Below are positions 38,870 to 44,279 of a DNA stretch of 44,279 nucleotides, piece by piece. Where the stretch lies: NCBI GenBank assembly GCA_902476645.1, contig CABSEG010000014.1, positions 1 through 44,279 on the forward strand, given 5' to 3'. The notes beneath the pieces were generated by a model. It ran no database searches, was not told where the DNA came from, and saw only the letters and a program-made list of their open reading frames with translations. Numbering within the stretch: the stretch's first letter is position 1; every line of letters starts with the position of its first letter. The DNA is from an uncultured Lachnospiraceae bacterium. GTDB taxonomy: Bacteria; Bacillota; Clostridia; Lachnospirales; Lachnospiraceae. A program made the translations under genes and the position numbers.

Positions 38870-40357
38870 ATGGGGGAGTTCGTAATTGCGGTATTGATTG
38901 TCAGCCTGTTATGGGTGATGTGGGATGCTATAAAGTTGGCCCTAAAGGAAAGGGGGCGGGACGAGACGGCCGCTGCACTGGCGGTGGAGCCGGGACGGGA
39001 ACGGCTGGAGAATTTTGCGGGCTCCTTTTTCAATCTGGCCGACACTTTTGCCCACCTGCCCAGCAAAAAAGAGCGGCTCAGCGAGGAGGATATCCAAGGG
39101 GTATTCCAGGAAGTGAGGGAGCGGGTGTGCGCAGGGTGCGAAAACAGGCAGGTATGCTGGGAGGAGGCCTACGAGAGTACCTGCCGAAGGGCATATGGAA
39201 TGCTAAGCGCAATTGAGGAGGAAGGGGATGAGATTAACCAGGGACGCAAAGCGGCATTTGCAGAGTTTTGTTCCCAGAGCGACCGGTTCCTGGAGGTGCT
39301 GGGAGAGGGTTTTCGCATGGCTAAGCTAAATCTTTTATGGAGCAACCGCATGATGGAAAACCGTAGAATTGTGGCGGAACAGCTCTATGGAACAGCCCAG
39401 ATTTTTCAGAAAGCGGCCAGCGCCATCTATGATATTAAGCGTTTGGACGAGAGTTTATATCGGCAATTGGAAGTGCGCTTGGGGATGCATGGCATTTTAT
39501 TAAAAGACGCCTGGGGACTTGGAGGAGAGAAAAGAGGAAGACAGGTCTTTTTAACCATGCGGGCCAGGAGAAAGGGAAGATGTGTGCCCACAAAGGAGGT
39601 GGGCGCTTTGATCTCGGAAATATATCGCCAGCGCATGGTGCCGGATCAGGAAAGCCGGGCCATTGTAAACAAAGAATTCAGCACTGTGCTGTTTGTGGAG
39701 GAGCCCCAGTACTATATGCTAAACGGAGTGGCCAGGATGACGAAGGAAGGAGAATTGGTGTCCGGGGATAATTTTACCCTGTTTCGGAGAGAAAACGGTC
39801 AGATGATTATGAGCCTTTCTGACGGTATGGGTTCCGGAGTGGGTGCCTCTCAGGAGAGTGAGACCGTGATTGAGCTGCTGGAACAGTTTCTAAATGCAGG
39901 ATTTGGAAAGGAAACGGCAGTGAGGATGATCCACTCGGTCATGACTCTGCAAAACAGTGGGACCTTCTCTACGGTGGATTTATGTGCCACGGATCTGTAT
40001 ACAGGGGTGTGCGAGGTGTTAAAGATCGGGGCATCCACTACCTTCTTTAAACGCCAGGGCTGGGTGGAGTCCGTGGCCTCCACCAGCCTGCCTATGGGAA
40101 TCCTGCAAAATATTGACTATGATGACACCACAAAGCAGCTGGAGAGCGGAGATTTTATCATCATGGTCTCTGATGGGATTCTGGATGCGCTGCCTTCCCG
40201 TCACGCGGAGGAGATCATCAAGGACTTTTTGCTGGAGCAAGAGACGGACAATGCCAGGGAACTGGCGGAAGGGTTACTCTCTGAAGTACTTCAGTACCGG
40301 CAGAGCAAGGCCTTTGACGATATGACCGTGCTGGTGGGAGGCCTTTGGCATCGATAA
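38870..40357 (+). CDS. spoIIE: SpoIIE-type PP2C phosphatase, short form with one membrane segment
   Basis: A 495-residue protein; classical SpoIIE has about 800 residues with ten N-terminal helices. Here one helix (about 3-20) is followed by the cytoplasmic regulatory region, with a Cys cluster (CAGCENRQVCW), and the C-terminal PP2C domain from about residue 285, whose metal motifs SLSDGMGSG and SDGILDA are intact. SpoIIE dephosphorylates SpoIIAA to switch on sigma-F in the forespore. RBS GGGAGGTAGG. Position before tilS is canonical, so this is the cell's SpoIIE and not a paralogue by context. Confidence 0.88.
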   Translation: MGEFVIAVLIVSLLWVMWDAIKLALKERGRDETAAALAVEPGRERLENFAGSFFNLADTFAHLPSKKERLSEEDIQGVFQEVRERVCAGCENRQVCWEEAYESTCRRAYGMLSAIEEEGDEINQGRKAAFAEFCSQSDRFLEVLGEGFRMAKLNLLWSNRMMENRRIVAEQLYGTAQIFQKAASAIYDIKRLDESLYRQLEVRLGMHGILLKDAWGLGGEKRGRQVFLTMRARRKGRCVPTKEVGALISEIYRQRMVPDQESRAIVNKEFSTVLFVEEPQYYMLNGVARMTKEGELVSGDNFTLFRRENGQMIMSLSDGMGSGVGASQESETVIELLEQFLNAGFGKETAVRMIHSVMTLQNSGTFSTVDLCATDLYTGVCEVLKIGASTTFFKRQGWVESVASTSLPMGILQNIDYDDTTKQLESGDFIIMVSDGILDALPSRHAEEIIKDFLLEQETDNARELAEGLLSEVLQYRQSKAFDDMTVLVGGLWHR

Positions 40358-40421
40358 GAAGCTTGCAATTTTTTCTGGAATTCTTTATAGTAAAGGAGAA
40401 TACAAGATTGCAGGAGCTTCT

Positions 40422-41801
40422 ATGAAAAAAGCATTGGAATGGTTGGAAAGATACCAAATGATTGAAAAAGAAGAGAAGATTACAGTAGGCGTATCGGGGG
40501 GAGCAGACTCTATATGCCTGCTTTTTGTACTTAAAAAGTACCAGAAACAGCACCCTTTTTCTATGGAAGTGGTTCATGTGGAACACGGGCTTAGAGGGGA
40601 AGAAAGTTTGGAGGATGCGGCGTTTGTTCAGAAGATCTGTGAAACGCTTGGAGTTCCTTTTCATCTGGAGCGGGTGGACGTAAAGGAACTGGGGCGAAGT
40701 GAGGGACTGTCCCCGGAGGAAGCGGGGCGTATGGCGCGCTATCGTGCCTTTGAGAAATGGCGCAAACATATTGGGGCGACCAAGACTGCGGTGGCCCACA
40801 ACGCCGATGACCAGGCGGAGACCATACTTTGGAATTTGATTCGGGGGACAGGTCTTAAAGGCCTTACGGGGATACAGCCGGTAAACGGGCCTATCATCCG
40901 TCCTTTGCTGGGCTGTACCAGACAGGAAATTGAAGCGTGGCTCTCTGACAGGCGCATTTCCTACCGTACGGATGCCACCAATCTGGAGGAGGTCTATACC
41001 CGCAACAAGTTAAGGCGCAAGGTGATTCCCTATCTGGAGAGGGAGTTAAACCCAAGAGCATCCCGACACATTGCCATGGCAGGGGAGCGCATAGGACGGG
41101 CCGATGCGTATCTGAGGAGGCAGGCCCTGCAGAGAGCGGCCAGGATTGGGAAGAAGAGGGAAGGGGAAGCTCGCCTAAACAGAGAATTGCTCCTTTCTGA
41201 AGAACCGATTCTACAGGAGTATCTGGTTCGCTGGGCTGTGGAGCAGGTGGAAGGAGGTCTGAAAGATATAAACGCGGGACATGTGGAGGATCTTCTTAAG
41301 CTGGCGGCAGGACAAAGCGGCTCCTGCATCCATCTGCCAGGAAACCGAAGAGGGATATGCAGCGGTCCATGGCTGATTGTGACCAGCAATAGCGGGGAGC
41401 GCAGGCAGCCCCCGGAACCGGTTCCCCTGCCCATACCCGGTAAGGTCCAATGGGGAGACTTCCTGGTAGAGACCCATGTGGAGGAGTATTGGGGGCAAAG
41501 AATTCCAAGAAATGAGTATACGAAATGGTTTGATTATGATACAATTAAAAATACGGTTTATCTGCGAAGCCGCCAGAGGGGAGACTACCTGATTGGAGAC
41601 GCCCTTGGCAGCCGCAGGAAGCTGAAAAAGTATTTCATTGACGAAAAGATTCCAAGGGAAGAGAGAGATTGGATTTTGCTGGTGACGGAAGAATCCCACG
41701 TGCTGTGGTGCGTAGGGCACCGGATCAGTGAAGCGTACAAGATTACAGAAGATACCAGGCGTATTCTGGTGGTACAGGTTCAGGAGGTTAAGGATGAGTG
41801 A
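40422..41801 (+). CDS. tilS: tRNA(Ile)-lysidine synthetase
   Basis: A 459-residue ATP-dependent enzyme that makes lysidine at the wobble base of tRNA-Ile(CAU). The N-terminal PP-loop is GVSGGADSICLLF, followed by HVEHGLRGEESLEDAAF, the family's GLSPEEAGRMARY box and HNADDQAETILWNLIRGTGL. The C-terminal RQRGDYLIG region marks the full-length type. RBS AGGAGCTTCT. It overlaps hpt by 8 bases. Confidence 0.96.
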   Translation: MKKALEWLERYQMIEKEEKITVGVSGGADSICLLFVLKKYQKQHPFSMEVVHVEHGLRGEESLEDAAFVQKICETLGVPFHLERVDVKELGRSEGLSPEEAGRMARYRAFEKWRKHIGATKTAVAHNADDQAETILWNLIRGTGLKGLTGIQPVNGPIIRPLLGCTRQEIEAWLSDRRISYRTDATNLEEVYTRNKLRRKVIPYLERELNPRASRHIAMAGERIGRADAYLRRQALQRAARIGKKREGEARLNRELLLSEEPILQEYLVRWAVEQVEGGLKDINAGHVEDLLKLAAGQSGSCIHLPGNRRGICSGPWLIVTSNSGERRQPPEPVPLPIPGKVQWGDFLVETHVEEYWGQRIPRNEYTKWFDYDTIKNTVYLRSRQRGDYLIGDALGSRRKLKKYFIDEKIPREERDWILLVTEESHVLWCVGHRISEAYKITEDTRRILVVQVQEVKDE

Positions 41802-42318
41802 GAAAATTCGTGTACTGCTGTCAGAAGAAGAGGTAAACAGAAGAATTGAGGAAGTGGGAAGACAAATCAGTGAGGATTATGCGGGCAAATCCATTCATAT
41901 GATTTGTGTGTTAAAGGGCGGTGTGTTTTTTACCTGTGAGTTGGCCAAGCGCATAACCGTGCCCGTATCCCTGGACTTTATGTCTGTAAGCAGTTACGGG
42001 GCGGACACAAAATCCAGCGGAGTGGTGAAAATTGTAAAGGATTTGGATGAACCGCTGGAGGGCAAAGAGGTGCTGATTGTGGAGGACATCATTGACTCAG
42101 GACGTACTCTGAGTTATCTGATTGAGATCTTAAAGAAGAGGCATCCAAAGAGCTTAAGACTCTGTACCCTTTTGGATAAGCCAGAGCGGCGGGTAAAAGA
42201 GGTAGCGGTGGATTATTCGCTGTTTCATATTCCGGATGAGTTTGTGGTGGGATATGGGCTGGATTATGCGCAGAAATACCGGAATCTTCCTTATATCGGA
42301 GTGGTAGAGATTTCGTAA
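41794..42318 (+). CDS. hpt: Hypoxanthine phosphoribosyltransferase
   Basis: A 174-residue purine-salvage enzyme (hypoxanthine or guanine plus PRPP). The PRPP motif VLIVEDIIDSGRTL, the VLKGGVFF loop and the SSYGADTKSSG loop are present. ATG 41794 (MSEKIRVLLSEEE), after CAGGAGGTTAAGG, is the start; it lies within the end of tilS, so translation is coupled. An upstream extension in frame is only tilS shadow. Confidence 0.96.
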   Translation: MSEKIRVLLSEEEVNRRIEEVGRQISEDYAGKSIHMICVLKGGVFFTCELAKRITVPVSLDFMSVSSYGADTKSSGVVKIVKDLDEPLEGKEVLIVEDIIDSGRTLSYLIEILKKRHPKSLRLCTLLDKPERRVKEVAVDYSLFHIPDEFVVGYGLDYAQKYRNLPYIGVVEIS

Positions 42319-42337
42319 CAGAAAGGAGATAGTTGCA

Positions 42338-44152
42338 TTGAACAAAACGTCAAGGGGCATCAGTTTCTACGTGTTGATTGTCGTGGCGGCTGTGCTGATT
42401 TATATGATTCTAAGCAATGGGTTCCCGGGGAGAGAGAATTACACCTATCAGCAGTTTGAAGAGGCTGTAGAACAGGGCAGCGTAAGCCGGGTAGATATTC
42501 ATCCCAACGCCCAGGTGCCCACCGGGCAAGTTTACGCGCAATTTCAGGACGGAACCACCAAGGTGTTTCACGTACTGAATGTGGAGGACGTGGAGGATGC
42601 GGCAGAGACAAACCATATTCCGGTCTATGTCTATGAAGTGGAAGGACAGAGCGTCTTTACCACAGTGGTGTTGCCCATGGTGATTATGGGCGTTGTGGTG
42701 CTCCTGTTGTTTGCTATGATGAACCGGCAAGCCTCCGGTGGTAACAGCAAGATGATGAATTTCGGTAAAAGCAGGGCTACTATGATTTTGCCGGATGCAA
42801 AAGAAGTGACATTTAAGGACGTGGCAGGGCTTCAGGAAGAAAAAGAGGATCTTCAGGAGATTGTAGACTTTTTGAAAGAACCGAAAAAATATCTGCAGGT
42901 GGGAGCCAGAATTCCCAAGGGCGTGCTTTTGGTGGGCCCTCCTGGAACGGGAAAGACTTTGCTGGCCAAAGCGGTGGCCGGGGAGGCGGGAGTGCCGTTT
43001 TTTAGTATCTCCGGTTCCGACTTCGTGGAAATGTTTGTAGGTGTGGGCGCTTCCAGGGTGCGGGATTTGTTTGCAGAGGGAAAGAAAAATGCTCCCTGTA
43101 TTATTTTTATTGATGAGATCGACGCTGTGGCCAGGAGACGTGGCACAGGTATGGGCGGAGGACACGATGAAAGGGAACAGACGCTAAACCAGCTTTTGGT
43201 AGAAATGGATGGATTTGGGTTTAATGAGGGCATTATCGTGATGGCGGCCACCAACCGGGTGGATATCCTGGATCCTGCCATCTTAAGGCCGGGGCGTTTT
43301 GATCGAAAAGTTGGCGTGGGAAAGCCTGACGTTCAGGGACGGGAGGAGATTTTGCAGGTGCACATTAAGGGCAAACCTCTCGGGGATGATGTCAATCTGA
43401 AAGAGATTGCCAGAACCACAGCGGGATTTACAGGGGCTGACCTGGAAAATCTGATGAATGAGGCAGCTATCTATGCGGCCAAGGATGGGAGAAGTTACAT
43501 TATACAGGCGGATATCCAGAAAGCCTTTGTTAAGGTGGGGATAGGCGCGGAAAAGAGAAGTAAGGTGATCTCAGACAAAGAAAAGCGCATTACCGCCTAC
43601 CATGAGGCCGGGCATGCGATTCTCTTCCATGTGCTGCCAGATGTGGGGCCTGTTCATACCATATCCATTATACCTACGGGAATGGGGGCAGCCGGTTATA
43701 CTATGCCTTTGCCAGAATCTGACGAGGTCTTTAACACCAAGGGCAAAATGCTTCAGAACATTATTGTGGGATTTGGAGGTCGTGTGGCAGAGGAAATAGT
43801 CATCGGGGATGTAACCACAGGAGCTTCCCAGGATATTAAGCAGTCTACCGAGATTGCCAGAGCCATGGTAATGAAATATGGCATGTCGGAAAAGGTGGGT
43901 ATGATCAATTATGGCAGTGACGAGGATGAGGTATTTATTGGAAGGGATCTGGCGCATACCAGAGGATATGGGGAACAGACGGCATCCCTGATTGACAGTG
44001 AAGTAAAACGGATTATCGATGAATCTTATCAAAAGGCTAAGGAACTTTTGCAGGAGCATATCCAGGCGCTTCATACCTGCGCGCAGCTGTTGATAGAAAA
44101 AGAAAAGATTGGTCAGGAGGAATTTGAAGCTATTTTTGTGGAAGGTGCATAA
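42338..44152 (+). CDS. ftsH: ATP-dependent zinc metalloprotease FtsH
   Basis: A 604-residue membrane protease that degrades misassembled membrane proteins and some regulators. Two helices (about 8-27 and 108-128) enclose a short outside domain. The AAA module has GPPGTGKT (200-207), IIFIDEIDAV and the SRH region AATNRVDILDPAILRPGRFD. The zinc site is HEAGH at 422-426. Start is TTG with AAAGGAGAT 7 bases upstream. Canonical hpt-ftsH order. Confidence 0.97.
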   Translation: MNKTSRGISFYVLIVVAAVLIYMILSNGFPGRENYTYQQFEEAVEQGSVSRVDIHPNAQVPTGQVYAQFQDGTTKVFHVLNVEDVEDAAETNHIPVYVYEVEGQSVFTTVVLPMVIMGVVVLLLFAMMNRQASGGNSKMMNFGKSRATMILPDAKEVTFKDVAGLQEEKEDLQEIVDFLKEPKKYLQVGARIPKGVLLVGPPGTGKTLLAKAVAGEAGVPFFSISGSDFVEMFVGVGASRVRDLFAEGKKNAPCIIFIDEIDAVARRRGTGMGGGHDEREQTLNQLLVEMDGFGFNEGIIVMAATNRVDILDPAILRPGRFDRKVGVGKPDVQGREEILQVHIKGKPLGDDVNLKEIARTTAGFTGADLENLMNEAAIYAAKDGRSYIIQADIQKAFVKVGIGAEKRSKVISDKEKRITAYHEAGHAILFHVLPDVGPVHTISIIPTGMGAAGYTMPLPESDEVFNTKGKMLQNIIVGFGGRVAEEIVIGDVTTGASQDIKQSTEIARAMVMKYGMSEKVGMINYGSDEDEVFIGRDLAHTRGYGEQTASLIDSEVKRIIDESYQKAKELLQEHIQALHTCAQLLIEKEKIGQEEFEAIFVEGA

Positions 44153-44202
44153 AAATAAAGGTGTATTTTTGTGAAGTTTGTGCACACTTATTTGAGGTGT
44201 GA

Positions 44203-44211
44203 TGCTATAAT
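44203..44211 (+). promoter_or_regulatory. Extended -10 promoter beyond ftsH
   Basis: TGCTATAAT, a perfect extended -10, for a gene outside the window. No ftsH terminator was found before it. Confidence 0.4.
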
Positions 44212-44279
44212 AATCACCGTAAAACCCCCCCAATACATTATATAGTTTTTGCTACACCCCATAAGAAGAAATACCTTCT

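Noticed and set aside
42410..43165. 251-residue minus-strand open frame
   Set aside because: Shadow of ftsH; His- and Ser-rich translation typical of antisense reading of a conserved gene.
43571..44233. 220-residue open frame on the minus strand at the window end
   Set aside because: It is antisense to ftsH, whose motifs are intact, and its translation shows no recognised domain or RBS.

Overview
The window looks like chromosomal DNA of an anaerobic, spore-forming member of the Clostridia, most likely Lachnospiraceae. Four things point there: an oxygen-sensitive class III ribonucleotide reductase, the cluster rqcP-yabP-yabQ-divIC-spoIIE-tilS-hpt-ftsH in its usual Bacillota order, a CotS-type spore-coat protein, and strong AGGAGG ribosome-binding sites with sigma-A-type promoters. 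Taxonomy is inferred from gene content only. No rRNA, tRNA, CRISPR array or insertion sequence was seen.

Region 1 (1-7.1 kb) is a potassium-uptake locus: the 3' part of kdpD (its 5' end lies outside the window), a terminator, a small membrane peptide, then kdpF, kdpA, kdpB and kdpC. kdpE is not in the window. Region 2 (7.2-12.1 kb) is accessory. It holds a monocistronic TetM/EF-G-like GTPase fused to a C-terminal NYN (YacP/Rae1-type) nuclease domain, a small XRE repressor / DUF6906-like / Cro-like switch with palindromic operators, and an AraC-family regulator. Region 3 (12.1-15.9 kb) is pyk, a purine nucleoside phosphorylase and an MtaD-like deaminase, with a possible attenuator leader ahead of pyk.

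Region 4 (15.9-25.7 kb) is the most unusual part. An OmpR/histidine-kinase pair is divergent from an operon that encodes a beta-propeller plus solute-binding lipoprotein, two sugar-type ABC permeases, a HlyD-like adaptor, a MacB/FtsX-like membrane protein and a TPR lipoprotein. No ABC ATPase gene is present. Tandem 11-bp repeats sit at the shared promoter.

Region 5 (25.7-36.7 kb) carries hflX, an anaerobic RNR with a fused glutaredoxin-like tail behind two NrdR boxes, a secreted Fn3 protein, a cold-shock gene with a 22-bp leader hairpin, uppP, cca, a cotS-like gene and a phosphohexomutase. Region 6 (36.7-44.3 kb) is the HU-to-ftsH sporulation, division and translation-quality cluster. Its SpoIIE is short, with one membrane segment, and its promoter looks Spo0A-dependent (21-bp spacer).

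Best candidates for new biology: the translational GTPase-NYN fusion, the ATPase-less importer/HlyD/MacB-like operon under its own two-component system, and the cold-shock leader hairpin.
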